Of a DNA stretch of 64,000 nucleotides, positions 1 to 12,035 are shown in pieces; position 1 is the first letter of the stretch, and the number at the start of each line of letters is the position of its first letter. The stretch covers positions 1 through 64,000 of the forward strand of contig JAMKCH010005394.1 in the NCBI GenBank assembly GCA_023653785.1, in the 5' to 3' direction. Both the position numbers and the translations under genes were made by a program. Source of the DNA: Ophioderma brevispina (lineage: Eukaryota; Echinodermata; Ophiuroidea; Amphilepidida; Ophiodermatidae). Below the pieces are notes generated by a model. That model worked only from the letters and a program-made list of their open reading frames with translations, was not told the DNA's origin and searched no databases.

Positions 1-109
1 CCTAGAATATGGAAGCCATAGTTTCAGAGGGAAACAAAAACTAATTAAACAAGAAATCGCCAGTTTTTAATTAAGAGTCATTTTGTACACTAACGAATGG
101 CAATTTATT

Positions 110-560
110 TGGTGGCATGAAACTTAATAAGATTGTACGAAGCAAGGATAAGCTGCACAGGGTTGGGGATTCTATACTGGGTGTAGGATGCAAGAGCAAA
201 TGCTATGAAGTAATAGGACCTCTGTACAAGACATGGATATGTTGCACAGGTTTGGTATATTATGCTTGCTTTGGGATGCAAGATCAACTATTGTACTAGC
301 GATAGGACCCTGTGCAAGGCAAGGGTATGTTGCACAGGGTTTGGCATACTATGCTTGCTTTGGGATGCAAGATCAATTCCTATTCAAGTGACAGAACTCT
401 GTACAAGTCAAGGGAAGGCTGCCGAGTATATTGTGCTGGGTTTGGGGAATATAAGATCGATTGCTGTACAATGATAGGATGCTATACAAGGCAAGGGTAT
501 GCTGCACAGGGTTAGGTACACTATGCTGGGTTTGGGATGCAATCGGGCATACTGAGCCAA
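110..560. repeat. ~88-bp tandem repeat, about 5 copies
   Basis: The phrase GCACAGGGTTTGG, followed by TTTGGGATGCAAGATCAA, recurs with starts near 155, 244, 332, 421 and 503, a period of about 88 bp. Copies differ at many positions. Short open frames across it reflect the repeat and are not supported as genes. Confidence 0.8.
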
Positions 561-609
561 TTGAGCAAAGGGGAGAAAAAATCCCATAGTCATCCTGGTG
601 AAAAGCTGC

Positions 610-930
610 AACAAGTAGTTCCAGACTGCTGAATTGGATAGAGTAGCGTATTTGGTCTGCTTTGGTTTAATTTAGTATTCTATTGCTATGCTATGCTGGA
701 TATACCATTGCTGAATTTGATATAGTGTATAACTGCTAAATTTAGTACAAATAATTTGTTTATGATGTTGCTAACTTGGGTTTGCCACTGCTACTTCGGG
801 GTATGCCAGAGCTGTTTCCATATGCCACTGCTAAAGTGTATGCTACTTTACGAAATCAGGCATGTCACAGGTGAATTTGACATAGTAAGGCGCTGTTATA
901 TTGGGTTTGCTTTCAAAGGCCTGTTACTTT
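610..930. repeat. Degenerate short repeats (TTGGGTATGCCACTGCTA-like)
   Basis: Variants of a roughly 25-30 bp phrase containing TATGCCACTGCTA and TTGGGTTTGC recur irregularly here and again at about 1455-1540. They are probably decayed satellite related to the neighbouring 88-bp array. I see no gene. Confidence 0.5.
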
Positions 931-1608
931 TCCAAACTGTCAGGAACACATGGTGATGAAAAAAGGGGCGTATTCAGCATTTCACAATTTTCTGTGAAAT
1001 AAGAGAAATTGTACCTTTTCAATTGGAAAATTCACACAATTCTAAAAAAAGTGTATTTCTATCTTGATCAGAAAGTGGTCAAGGCAAGGCCAAGCTAATA
1101 GTATGGTCTTGTTTTTGGCCAAGGCCTAGGTTAATAATATTTTCTCTAAATCTAGCCCAATATCTTGTTGTGTCTTTCTCAACAACAGCCATAATTTCCG
1201 GTCAGATGGAGATTAAGTCAATTCTTATTTCTATTTACCATACTGTACTGAATTTATCATACATCACCTTTTGTTTCAAATGGGGATAAATTTGAAAAAT
1301 TGTGTGCAAATGGGAAAAAAGTGTGGTATTTAAAAAAAATATCAGAAAAAAGTTTTTCCAACACAAAATAATGCACAAAAGGGAGGGGGGAAATTTCTTT
1401 TCACAAGCATGTGTGTCCAACAGTTTGGAGTTTGACAGGCCAGGGGTGTCTTCATTCAAATTGGGCAAGCTGCTACTACACTGGATATGCTACTGACAAT
1501 TGGGTACCGCTGCAAAATTGGGTATGCAACTATATATATGCAAATTTTGCCTTAAAGTTGCTATTTTTTGGCCGGGTTGCTTCGCAAAACAAATCATGCA
1601 AATCTTAC
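931..1608. other. Non-coding sequence downstream of the last visible EGF exon
   Basis: AT-rich sequence with a short repeat relic at 1455-1540. I found no EGF-like exon, polyadenylation context or other feature. It is either intron or 3' flank of the EGF gene. Confidence 0.4.
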
Positions 1609-1740
1609 TTATGATCTCTTCACAGTCTGTTCCTCCAAATCCATCTTGGCAGAAGCAAAAATATCCAAACCCTTGATTGGGTTGGAGACAAGTGCCTCCG
1701 TTGATACAGGGATTAGGATCACATGTATCAACAGGTTGAT
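1609..1740 (-). CDS. EGF-like domain exon (3'-most in window)
   Basis: This 132-nt exon encodes 44 residues. It sits between acceptor CCCAACAG (1741-1748) and donor GTAAGATT (ending at 1608), in phase 1-1. All six EGF cysteines are present (DTCDPNPC, INGGTC, YFCFCQDGF, GGTDC). CINGGTC matches the O-fucose consensus and GFGYF/GFGG gives the usual EGF turn. The module ends CEEIIS, a linker into a further exon that should lie left of the window if the gene continues. There is no calcium-binding signature. Confidence 0.88.
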   Translation of the reverse strand: MNLLIHVILIPVSTEALVSNPIKGLDIFASAKMDLEEQTVKRS

Positions 1741-1819
1741 CTGTTGGGATCAAATCCACAATACATTAATAACTGAATGGCAAAGCAGGGTCATCATGTG
1801 CATATACTGTACTGACCCT

Positions 1820-2110
1820 CAGGGCCGTACGCAGGATTTATTTTGGGGGGGTGCGGGACTTCAAAAAAGTGGACCTTTTTTCGAAAAAGTGGACCTTTTT
1901 TGGTAAAGGTGGGCCTAACCCCCTAAAATGGTCCTTTTTTGGACTTTTTGAACATTTTAGCTCCAAAATGTGGACTTTCGTAGCAAAATTTCTCTAAATT
2001 TTGGACCTTTTTATCAAAAATTTCAGCAAAAAGTGGACCTTTTTCCCCTTTTGTGGAATTTGGGGGGGGTGCGACCGCACCCCCCCGCACCCCCCCTGCG
2101 TACGGGCCTG
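1820..2110. mobile_element. hAT-like non-autonomous element with 8-bp TSD
   Basis: The element begins CAGGGCCGTACGCAGG and ends CCTGCGTACGGGCCTG, which are terminal inverted repeats of 16 bp with one mismatch. It is flanked on both sides by the identical 8-mer CTGACCCT (1812-1819 and 2111-2118). CAGG-type ends and an 8-bp duplication are hAT hallmarks. The 291-bp interior is made of GTGGACCTTTTT phrases and G/C runs with no transposase, so it is non-autonomous. It is inserted in an intron of the EGF gene. Confidence 0.9.
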
Positions 2111-2118
2111 CTGACCCT

Positions 2119-3359
2119 AGTATAGTCCCACCTGTTTTTAACCTGAAATTAGCTTGAATTCAGGGGGTGGGAGATAATGGGATCTCCGACCTAACATGAA
2201 ACATATGAGCATCAACATTTCAATCTTTCAGGACTAAACTTATTCCAAATATTTTCATGTGTCAAATGAGGTGTGTGATCAACAAAGACCTGTAACTGAA
2301 TTGAAGCATGACTCTAATTAATTTTGTAAAGAATATCACTAGAAGGAACTACCAAAACATTAACAATTGTAACCAAAATTGTGTGTAATCTATTGCCTTC
2401 AAGCAAAAAATTATGGTGGGATTATAAAAGGATTTTCTACTATTCTTCAGATTCTTTCTAAACTGGGGGTGGGATTATAATCGAGTATGGGACTATACTC
2501 AGGTCAGTATGGTAATATAACACTTCTATTGCTTTTGACAAGCATGTTTTCCTATATAAGACCAGTATCAATATTATTAATAGAAAGAATCAATGCTAAT
2601 CAATACAAAAGATCAACAAACGGTTAGACCACTGGTCTTCCCTGACCTTCAATACAATAGTCGGATATTACTTTCTTTTGCGTACTATTATTACAATATT
2701 GATCGATATTGATTAACCAGTTCACTGGCTGTGCAATATCTGTAAATTTCCTCTACAATTTTTATTTTTTTTTAGCCAAGCACTATGATCCATCAACACA
2801 TGAGTGGGAATTGGTGTTGCTATTAAACACATACAATATTTAATATAAAATTAGATTTTGACGACTGATATACCCGTACATTATGATAGTTAAAATTTAG
2901 CATGTCAGGCTTCTTCTTTGGACAGACAATGTACTTCATAACCTGATTGTGGCAACTGGATCATGAAAATAGTGTTTTAATATAAAATTGGGTTAATCTA
3001 GTACCTTATTTCTTAAAGGACCAGACTCTTAAGATGTTATATCAAAATGATGAACAACAACAAGCATGTTAATTTGATTGTACTATAATACCTCATACCT
3101 ATTTCATACAATATCAGAAATAACTCAATCAGTATGTGTTAATTCCTGGTCCCTGGCTGTCCCCAACCCACGACTGTTTGCATTTGTATGTTAACCATGG
3201 TTTCCAAATTTGGCAGCCTGGTGAATACAATGTAAGCTATTGGCTGGATATCAATACCAATGATTTTGGAAGGTACTAACTAAGGACAGAAGGAATCCTC
3301 TGTAAATACAGGGTATCATACACTTGTTGGTGCTATTCTAAAGGGATGACAGTTCTTAC
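2119..3359. other. Intron sequence without recognised features
   Basis: AT-rich intronic sequence between EGF exons. I see no coding signature, RNA gene or clear repeat here. Confidence 0.5.
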
Positions 3360-3488
3360 GAGGTATTTCACAATGGATGCCGGTGAAGTCTGCTGTGCAA
3401 TCGCAAAAATAATCATCAGGCCCGTTTCCACGGAAACATGTGGCTCCATTTTCACAAGGGCTAGGATAACACGGACCTTCAGAAACAG
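3360..3488 (-). CDS. EGF-like domain exon
   Basis: This 129-nt, 43-residue exon is in phase 1-1. The acceptor is CATATTTCAG and the donor GTAAGAACT. Six cysteines are in register (GPCYPSPC, ENGATC, YFCDC, GIHC), and CENGATC fits the O-fucose consensus. The module ends CEIPR, like the exon at 13223. It is intact and is a confident protein-coding exon of the EGF gene. Confidence 0.9.
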
Positions 3489-3814
3489 CTGAAATATGAA
3501 GCAAGTCTTGGCCATTGAAATACCATATGTTAATAATTGATTAATTTCTACTACAATTTTTAAATTCACGATTTTAAATGTTGCAAACGGGCCTTCTTTT
3601 CAATGGAGTCATACAAACTATGTCTAGTTATTTTATGTTGCAAAGTTTATCCTCAATCTCTCAAGAAGTGAGGGATTTTTCAGACAAGTTACACTATCAT
3701 TATCCTAACAATAAAAGCTGTAAAACTAATTCTACATGGGAATCAAAGATTTATCACATATCATGTGTGCAGAAAACCACACAATTGAAGAAAGAAGTAA
3801 TTAGACTTTAACTA

Positions 3815-4275
3815 GAATTTCGCGGTTCTCGGCTTTTGCGCTCGCTATATTCAAAGAATTTAAGCTGTGGGCCGCCCCATGACCTTTGACCCTGGCACGT
3901 GACCTTTGATCTCATCAACATATGAGGGATCACATGGTGCACCTATGACAAAAGTTTGGTTCCAATTGAACTTCAAGTCTTCAATTTAGATCAATTTTAC
4001 ATTTTTAGCCCATTTTTCAACTTGACCTCACATGACCTTTGACCTTTCAACATGACCTTTGACCTCATCAACATATGAGGGATCCCATTGTGCACCTATG
4101 ACAGAAGTTTGGTTCCAATTGAAGTTAAACTTTTCAATTGAGGTCAATTTAAAAAAAAAACTTAACAATTTTTGACACACACATTCACACAAACACACAC
4201 ACATACACACACACATACACACGCACAACGGATTGCTAAGTGGTCCTGCCAGCTATAGCTGGCGGCCCACAAAAA
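3815..4275. repeat. Dispersed repeat with GACCTTTGAC motifs and CA microsatellite
   Basis: Near-terminal GTGGGCCGCC (about 3868) and GGCGGCCCAC (about 4261) are inverted copies. Between them are repeated CATGACCTTTGACC phrases at 3889-4065 and a (CA)n tract at about 4171-4230. A perfect small palindrome, GCCAGCTATAGCTGGC, closes the right end. Relatives occur at about 12.4-12.9, 28.46-28.73 and 51.3 kb. No protein is encoded. The class is uncertain. Confidence 0.6.
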
Positions 4276-4323
4276 CGATTTGTAAACTATAAGCAAGGGT
4301 ATTCTGCTAAGTGATATTCTTAC

Positions 4324-4443
4324 AAGGATTCTGACATTCAGAGCCTGTAAAACCTTCGGAGCACTGGCACACATGGCTCTGAGAATTTGCACCTTGGAAA
4401 CAAACGCCTCCATTTTGACATGGCTGCCGATCACATGGATGAA
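4324..4443 (-). CDS. EGF-like domain exon
   Basis: This 120-nt, 40-residue exon is in phase 1-1. The acceptor is TTTTATTGCAG and the donor GTAAGAATA. Six cysteines are present (HPCDRQPC, QNGGVC, SHVCQC, GSEC). The third loop, CSEGFTGSEC, is canonical. CQNGGVC lacks the Ser/Thr needed for O-fucose. The exon ends just right of the CA-rich repeat, separated by about 50 bp. Confidence 0.9.
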
Positions 4444-6520
4444 CTGCAATAAAAGGTTAAGAGGTCAAATACATGAATCTTGTTAACTCCCCCCCCCCCA
4501 AAAAAAAAAAAACTAATCCATCTTTCATAAAGAGCATGTCTGATTGGTTAGTTATATTATATCTTCATTTCAAGGACCAGTTGAAATGCAGCTTCTAAAG
4601 TTCAAGCCCTCTTCAGACCAAATCCTTTCTTACCAGTTTGCTGATTGGCTCAAAAATAATGTAAGTTTCATTATGGCCAATTGGCAAGGGGGTTAACAAA
4701 ATTTGGAAGAGCAACATACACACATTCATTAGTTGTGCCAATCATGAATCACTATGGCAACAAATTTGTGAGTGTTGTTTTTCTTTCTGTTAACAATTCC
4801 ATCAACATCGAGCCAATTATTTTTAACAGTCTCAGGAGGAGATTTTTTTAGGATACGAATTTCTCTCAACTTTCACTGGATCGCTTGTAGACTACCTACC
4901 GAGAACGTTTCAAAGGTTTATTGGACAAACAGGTACAAAAGAAAACAGCAAACCTTGTTTTGAACTTGCCTGCTATCGTAATCGTTCCCCATAGAAAACC
5001 ATGCTTTGACTTTCTGTCGTGCACGAAAGAAACTACTAAATCATCATCTTATTACATACAAATGGTGTATTCGGCTTATTCACTTCAGGTGTGATACATT
5101 GGTAAGCATTCCAAATATGTTAAAAACCGGGGTTCGAGAAAAATTGGGGGCGCTTCTTCTTGGAAATCTCCTCATGTCTCTTTAAATCCAGATAGTAACT
5201 CCATTCCCAAGACAATATGCAATCCACTTGTTGCCATGCCAACACACTTTATCTTCTGGTTGCTTAAGTATCAAACAGCTATCAAATTTTTCACATTTTT
5301 TGCATCAAATTCACTCTTCAAAGGCTTATTGCAAAATGATGCAAAAAAGAGCAAATAATTAGAACAAAGGGCTGCCTGGCATCATGTGGGTAGAATGTTC
5401 ACAAGTTCAAGAGTACGGGATTGTTTGCGCAACCATGAACTGGCAACTCTGTATTTGTACAAGTGTGGGTGGCATGATATTCCAAAGAGACAGGTTGGGT
5501 TCCACTAACAGATGTCACTTCATGACATTTCTGGGATTGTTTATGATTTGACAAATTACGTGCATACCCTGGACTTAACTAGTCAAGCTAGCACACAACT
5601 AAATGATACACTTGGCAGGCTTGTAATTTACAAACATGTCATACTTGTGGAAATGGTAAGCTGTACCAAACATTTTTTTGAAACCTGACAAAGCTGCAAA
5701 ATAAAATCCTCATGCAAGTGGTTAGTAATCATTGTGACATTAGGAAATGGTGTTTGATTTTTAAGAACCATAATTATGAGGAATTTAACTGACAAAGAAT
5801 TGTTTTAGTAGTCTTCGAGTAAAGGCTAGGCATCACCACTTTAAAAGTGAAAGGAGTTGTACCACTTGTTAAATAGAGTAAAGGAGTAGATTATACCCAA
5901 GTTAAGGAAGAGTTTGCATGATTGGGAAGAGAATGACAAAATTTGCCAGAGTTAGGCAATGTTCCTGATGGAACATCAGGTGGACGGAATGTATTTGACA
6001 AAATTTGTATACAAAGTTCATCACTCAGTGGTTAGAGCCGATATACAGAAAGCTTTTGACGTTGTTGAAGAGGTGGGCAGTAAAGTCTTATGTACGTCAG
6101 TTTGAACCACATTGGTTGTCAATTGGGAATGGCATACATGATACTTAAGAAATCAACTTTTTGCAAGTACTGAAGCAGAAGCCCAGGTTCATGGCTCTCC
6201 TGTGCTACCGAGCATGTTGTGTCCAATATTAATCAAAGAGTTTAGACAATATCTTACAAATAGTTAACCCTTAACCTTAGATGTTGGTTACAGTGAAACA
6301 AGGTGTTAATCTGCAGTGTGCAATTGACCCATCCCTAAGTTTGGAAATAGTGCTGTAGTTGAAGTTGTTATTTTTGTTCAGATTCAGATACATTTCATTT
6401 AGAACAATGAAAACATGATCATAATACAAATACAGTCAATATATGATATGACATGATACAATCTGAATCTAAAAATGGGTGCAGTTGTTATTCATGTTTG
6501 TTTGATAAAATATTTCTTAC
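4444..6520. other. Long intron, no supported gene
   Basis: There is a C-run/A-run at about 4486-4512. The rest is AT-rich sequence with no EGF signature, RNA gene or clear terminal-repeat element. Confidence 0.5.
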
Positions 6521-6646
6521 TCGTAGACTCTTCACAGTCAACACCGATGAATCCAGTTGGGCACAGACAGAAATAGGAGCCCGCTTGAACTCCTCGCAAG
6601 CATGTGCCAGAGTTTAAACAGGGGCTAGGTGTGCATGGATCAGTGA
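6521..6646 (-). CDS. EGF-like domain exon
   Basis: This 126-nt, 42-residue exon is in phase 1-1. The acceptor is GTCCTTACAG and the donor GTAAGAAAT. The six cysteines read DPCTPSPC, LNSGTC, YFCLC and GVDC. CLNSGTC fits the O-fucose consensus. The C-terminal linker is CEESTS. It is intact. Confidence 0.9.
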
Positions 6647-7487
6647 CTGTAAGGACACAGCAAAGAACAGAGAACATTGTACAAACAGGTTAACATAAAA
6701 CCAAAACATCACATGATATGTCACCTGACTTGACACATGATTGGTAATTTCAAAGTAACATCATACAACAAGAGCATGGCAAATACTAACAACAAATTTG
6801 AAAATAATCAATTATTGAAACACATGAAAGTAAACATGTAGCTCAAACAACCCTAGTGTTACATGTAAAGTTTATGTACAAAATTTAGTAAATAACATTG
6901 AAAGTTAGCTAAACAGACAGATCACTTTTTCCATTTGATTTGAACAGACACTTATTGTCAGTCTTAGCTTTTAAGAAATATATTAGTACAATGCTTCAGA
7001 GATGCCAGTGAATATCAAATTAAAATCTTGAAAATGGTGAAAAATCTTGAAAAGTGTGAATTTGAAGGGAAAAAATGACCCAAATAGGGTTGAAGATGGT
7101 TGAAAATGCAGAAGTTTGGGAGTGAAAAATAATTTCCTGAAAACTGGAATCTCTGATGCTTATAGGTTGTAATTTGGTATATGTTAGTCAAATGCTAATT
7201 GAAGCACTACTGTTAATTTGAGCATTTTCTTCAATACAATTTCTTCAAAGTGTACAAATCTAAAGCATTTCTACAATGGTTACACATTTTAAAATGATTT
7301 AAAGCATGATTGAAGTTAAGCAATGGAGTATATAAGCAGCAATCCTTTGAAAAAGTACTGACACACTTTAGGTTAAATACCACAAAGAGGTGGATGATGC
7401 TTGAAATAAGATGCTGAACTATTTTATTTGTGAATTATCAGGAAAAGTGTCCCCAAATCCTTGTCTCAAATGTGAAACTAAATAATT

Positions 7488-7858
7488 AGTTGGTTAGTAT
7501 GTATGTAGCTGCATTTAGACTGAGTTAAAAGCATTGTTAGTGAGCTTAGAAAAGTAAGCTAATTGTCCAGTATATTATGTTAGCAGCAGTGTTCCAAGAT
7601 ATGGCTCCATCAGAGGACGCTTGGGCAATTTATACCTTAAATAAGCACCTGAGAATCATCTATGACCTTGGTTAGTTGGTTAGTAAATATGTAGCTGCAC
7701 TTAGACTGTAAGTTAAAAGCATTGTTAGTGAGCTAAAAAATGTATGCGAATCGTCCAGTATATTATGTTAGCAACAGCATTCCAGGATATGGCTCCACCA
7801 GAGGGCTCTTGGGCAATCATACCCTAAATGTGCACCTGAAAAACATCTATGACCCAGT
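7488..7858. repeat. Two-copy tandem duplication, ~190-bp unit
   Basis: The first copy starts TTAGTTGGTTAGTATGTATG near 7488 and the second starts near 7676. Both run through GCATTGTTAGTGAGCT, CCAGTATATTATGTTAGCA and ATATGGCTCCA to CATCTATGACC. The copies differ by scattered substitutions, indicating an older duplication. Confidence 0.8.
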
Positions 7859-8293
7859 ACACATATCGCTTATTTTCAACAGACTTGTTAGTCTTGATTT
7901 GTGAATAAAAAGTATGTGTCCACACTGCACTCTATTAAGATATAAACATGCACACATTAGCAGAAAACTAATGAACAAACTAATGTGTTAGTGTGGTAGA
8001 ATTTGTTTACTAATTGCTATGATGATTATTGCTATTTGAACAGAAATACAGCCATGGGATGTCAACCAATATGTATCACTTTGCTTAGTTCAAGGAAGTG
8101 TGGGTAGTACATACTACTGATTCGCTTAATTGAAATAAGCAAACTTTAACCAAAAGAAGCTATACACTTCAAAACAAATTAGTTATTTTCATACGGAAAA
8201 TATGTTAGCGGGGAGCCCACCAAAATATTTGTCAACCTTTTAGCTAAATTTGATTTAAATTGTATGAAAAATTTGACAAATTATTTATGTTTG

Positions 8294-8627
8294 TTAAAAG
8301 GCACTATCTGTGATTCTGCAAGAACAAAATAATTTTCAAATGAACGATGGGAAAACCCCCCTTATGTACATTTTTGTATGACAACATGTTAGAAAGGAAG
8401 GAAATGGCACTTCTATACAAATTTAAAAGCCTGCTCAATCACAAATATCTAAAATTGTCCATACAAACAATTTAAGCCAATTTTGACTGAAATAACAAAT
8501 TTTTACCCTATTAGGGCACTTTCCACTTATCACTTGTAGAGTATGTTAAACCACCTATATATATGGAAAAATCAGATTTTGAATGATTTAATTTTCTGAC
8601 TTAGCAAATCGCTGATTATACCTTTAA
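8294..8627. mobile_element. TTAA-bounded non-autonomous element (CACTATC...GTGATT family)
   Basis: The left end reads TTAAAAGGCACTATCTGTGATT. The right end, reversed, reads TTAAAGGTATAATCAGCGATTTG, so the termini are imperfect inverted repeats with TTAA at both edges. Ends of the same type occur in the cluster at 37.6-38.6 kb and the element at 21057. There is no open frame of note. It lies about 115 bp left of the EGF exon at 8744. Confidence 0.65.
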
Positions 8628-8743
8628 TGCCTTGTCAAAATAAGCAATTTGTGAGTACAGAGTCTATGTTAGTATTGTAAAATATTAGGCACAGCAAATG
8701 AGGTAAGCAAAACTAAACAGTCATTGAAAAGGCGTTTCCTTAC

Positions 8744-8857
8744 TGAAGCCGTCACAGTTAGTCGCAGTGCTGCCATCTGGACACCGACACACATAACCCT
8801 GTGCACTTGCAAAACATGTGCCTGGCCCACAGGGATTGGGCTCACATACAGTGGTAG
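8744..8857 (-). CDS. EGF-like domain exon (short variant)
   Basis: This 114-nt, 38-residue exon is in phase 1-1. The acceptor is TTCCTAACAG and the donor GTAAGGAAA. Six cysteines are present (TVCEPNPC, GPGTC, GYVCRC, ATNC). The C2-C3 loop is one residue shorter than in the other modules (CGPGTC), so the O-fucose spacing is lost. CPDGSTATNC replaces the usual aromatic of the third loop. It has no initiating Met, so a simple ORF scan misses it. Confidence 0.85.
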
Positions 8858-8961
8858 CTGTTAGGAAAATGTACATAAAGATACATATTACTAAACACAC
8901 TGCTAATCAAAACAAGACCACCAATGGTGCTGTAGCTCAGCAGGTCATTTATACAGGCCTC

Positions 8962-9332
8962 TGGTCTGGTGATTTTAGCAATTGATTTGTGACACAAGTA
9001 GGGATTTATAGATTTTCAAAAAATGCCCCTTTAATCAGCCCACATGACCCAAACCTGTCAACACCCCATATGGGCCTTGGGTCAGTGGTTCTTCAGAGCA
9101 TATTTGGTGATTATAGCAATTTATAGCACAGGGAATTTATAGATTTTCAAAGCATATCCCTTTAATCAGCTCATGTGACCTTTGACCCAATTCTGTGAAC
9201 ACCCCATATGGGCCGTTCTTCTGACCAAGTCTAGTGATTATAGCAGTTGATTTGCACCACATGAATAAATTTATAGATTTTCAAAGAAGCCCCCCTTTAA
9301 TTCCATGTGACCTTTGACCCAAGTCTGTAAAG
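8962..9332. repeat. Three-copy tandem repeat, ~120-140 bp unit
   Basis: Units near 8962, 9103 and 9230 each run from GGTGATTATAGCA through TTTATAGATTTTCAAA and CCCTTTAAT to GTGACCTTTGACCCAA and CACCCCATATGGGCC (lost in the third). It is an intronic tandem array with no coding potential. Confidence 0.75.
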
Positions 9333-9741
9333 TCTTGTTTTGCCACTCAAATCAAGGCTTGCTTGTCATTCCAACTTTGAGAGAGCACAATCACACAAGT
9401 TTAATTATTAAAATGATATTACAAAGAAAAGCACTGATAAAAAAGGGTTAGTTGGGCATTTTATGAATCAAAAGGCACCCAATTCATGTCATTGGGGATG
9501 CTTTTTCAAATAATTCTCAGAACTTTCCAAAAATTTGGGTGCTTTTACTCAACAAAAGAATCTTTTCTTCAAAACAGTAAGGCTCAGTCTGGTTATAGCA
9601 AACAAAACATTTTACTGCCAAATTTTGTAATACCAAAGTTGTTTACAAGTTGTGTATCCATCCCTAAAAACTGCAAGTGACATAAGAACTTACAGCGATT
9701 ATATGTGTATACTGTATACTAATTGTTTAATGTATTCTTAC

Positions 9742-9867
9742 AAGGTGATTGGCAGTTGATGCCCGAGTAACCCGGGGGGCATATGCAGCCATACGTTGTT
9801 GCCGTTGTGAGGTTGCAAGTCCCTCCATTTACACATGGACTTGGCTCACATGGCATCGTCGATGGAG
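9742..9867 (-). CDS. EGF-like domain exon
   Basis: This 126-nt, 42-residue exon is in phase 1-1. The acceptor is CTGTTTTCAG and the donor GTAAGAATA. Six cysteines are present ([23 protein letters not shown]). CVNGGTC fits the O-fucose consensus and NLT after C3 is an N-glycosylation sequon. The third loop, [10 protein letters not shown], is canonical. It also has no Met, so scans for ATG-initiated frames overlook it. Confidence 0.88.
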
Positions 9868-10589
9868 CTGAAAACAGTTGAAAAATAGGAGTGTCAGGTT
9901 GTCAGGTAGTTACTGTTTACAAGTCAAATGCTAAAAGTGCTCAACTTTAGAATGTTCTAACACAAAAAGTGGCCAATCCTTAGTCTGGCCACCCCTCTGG
10001 GGCACAGTCACTGAAAATGTGTGATAGAATCAGAGAACCCTATTTGTTTTGTTTTTCATTCACCCAATGACTACTTCTTCAAAACTTATTTTGAAAGAAT
10101 TTTGAATAATCTCTCATAAAATTCCCAGGATTCCATCATCTTTTTCAACATTTTCAGATTTCTAACAAATTTGACAACTTTTTGATATTTTCATTTTAAG
10201 AAACTGCCCAATTTTGGTAATTCCTCTATGTAATATTGTAAGAACCTAGTCTAGTGTGAAGACTTTGTTGAGGGATTATATGCCTAACTAAATAATGTTC
10301 TATACTACCTCATTTAAGTCTTGACACTAGTCTAGCTCGGTGCCATGTTACATGGAGAAAAAAACCCAATTTTATATTTCAGCACTGACCAAAATTTTCA
10401 GTCTCAATCAATGATGCCCATTTTCGGAGGCCACATTTCCAAATGATCACCTTTTTGGGCTTCAAATCCCTCATTGAAAGTTACCTTGGTTTTGGCATCA
10501 ATGTCACTTCCAAAGTTGAGTGTCTCCCACAGGGCCAACTCTAGTTTTGTGAGTACATGCCTAATCATAATGGTTAGGTATTCTAAATC

Positions 10590-10880
10590 CCAGAGGGTGT
10601 TTTGAATCAATCCCAGCATGCATTGCAATGCACCTATACTGTATTGTACTAAACACATGTCAGTACTTAGGGATAAAATGTATTCTAAAGTTAAAGAACC
10701 ATGAGACATTTAATTATTATGCTAAAAAGTACCAAGTACTAGTGCTTTATGGGCTAAAATCAGTGTAAAAGTCAGTGTTTTTATGTGTTAAGAATAGAAT
10801 TTTAGCAGGATCACATGACCTAATTGAGGTGAAATTTCCCAAAACTGGTGCATTGTGGGAGAGACTCAATGTACCCTCTG
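10590..10880. mobile_element. hAT-like non-autonomous element with 8-bp TSD
   Basis: Ends CCAGAGGGTGTTTTGA and TACCCTCTG are inverted repeats that extend inward through GCATTGCAATGCACC and GGTGCATTGTGGG. The 8-mer TCTAAATC flanks both sides (10582-10589 and 10881-10888). There is no transposase. It is homologous to 44605-45243 but lacks the insertion found there, so it preserves the empty site at 10788-10791. Confidence 0.85.
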
Positions 10881-11318
10881 TCTAAATCCTAAGCAAGTCC
10901 ATTCAAAGTTTTTAGTCATGTATAAACACTTCTAAAACCTATTTTCTAGATTTTGTTAAGAACTAAAAGATATTATCTAGATTTTGTTAAGTACGAATGG
11001 CATACGCTGTTCTATATTAGCAAACTACTCAAAAACTGCACACAAACTAGAATTTACAGCTGCCCAACTATGGCAAAAAAATATACTCGCTGTTGTATTA
11101 GAGCAAAGTACAATCAGAGTAATGGATATAATAGAATCATTTGGCGATTTAAGGATAGAAATATATTGCCCCGTCATAAATAGGACTGGCTAAGGCTGTA
11201 GCAGAGAAGAGAAATATTGAAATCTAGCTTATTCAAAGTGCTGACTCGGTGTTTTATGCCACCATGCTAGCAACAATGTGCAGCAGCATTTATAGTCTTC
11301 TCCAAAAGCCATAATAGC

Positions 11319-11659
11319 TTAAAGGTGCTTATTCCGATTTATGTGTATTGTGTTCTCTACTTGATATGAGAGCCTGGCACTTGCACATACACCCCATCAA
11401 GTACCGTGGGAAACAAACATGCGGTTTTGATGGTAGACGCAATAATGCATGTTGCAAAGCCCTATTCAATACTGTGCTAATATTGATGGTTAACCACTAA
11501 ACCAGATTTTTTGTTTATATCTTGGGAATGAAATGGATTTGAGGGCTCACATTTCAGGACGACAATGAGAAAAATACGGCCTTTCATCTGATATCAAAAT
11601 CGATACTACTTCCGGGTAAATCGGGGGGGGGGTCCCAAAGACGATCGGAACATCTTTAA
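11319..11659. mobile_element. TTAA-bounded MITE (AGGTGCTTATTCCGA family), copy 1
   Basis: It begins TTAAAGGTGCTTATTCCGA and ends TCGGAACATCTTTAA, inverted termini with TTAA at each edge. The interior (GTACCGTGGGAAACAAAC, ACTACTTCCGGGTAAATC) is shared with copies at 45875-46211 and 63387-63600. It has no open frame, so it looks like a non-autonomous piggyBac-type element. Confidence 0.75.
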
Positions 11660-11964
11660 AAATATCAAAGCAAGGATTTCACAACCATTTGATATAGCAA
11701 AAATTCAAGCCATTCTGTTCCACAAACCACTCAAGAACTTTGCCCTTGAAGCTGGACTACATCTGCCGAGTATAAACTAACTATAGCAGGCAAGCATATA
11801 TGTAGATAAAACACAGACAAGCAAAGAGCTCAAAAAATGTTGTAATTCCATAGAAGCACTTTTCACTTTTAGGAACGACATTATTTTCCAGTGACCTCTA
11901 CATTGCATAACACACCTCAGCAGTGTGGTAATCTGATCTATCCATTACATTAAAATGAGAATAG

Positions 11965-12035
11965 CACCAAAATGGGATTCGAACCAGCAACTATGTTTCC
12001 ATTACAGTTATCCAATACCAAGATGCCAATGTAGG
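11965..12035 (-). repeat. tRNA-like SINE head candidate (B-box)
   Basis: The minus strand contains GGTTCGAATCCC, a good RNA polymerase III B-box, preceded about 50 bp upstream by TGGCATCTTGGTATTGG, a weak A-box. The T-stem does not pair properly and no cloverleaf forms, so this is not a functional tRNA gene. A similar GCTGGTTCAAGTCC occurs at about 42.77 kb. Confidence 0.3.

Noticed and set aside
1568..1906. 112-residue plus-strand frame over the EGF exon at 1609
   Set aside because: It is the antisense of a clear EGF exon running into the hAT-like element.
4028..4228. Cys/Val-repeat frame (MCVCMCVC...)
   Set aside because: It is a translation of a CA microsatellite.
11985..12035. tRNA gene
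   Set aside because: The B-box is good, but the T-stem and acceptor stem do not pair, so at most it is a SINE head.
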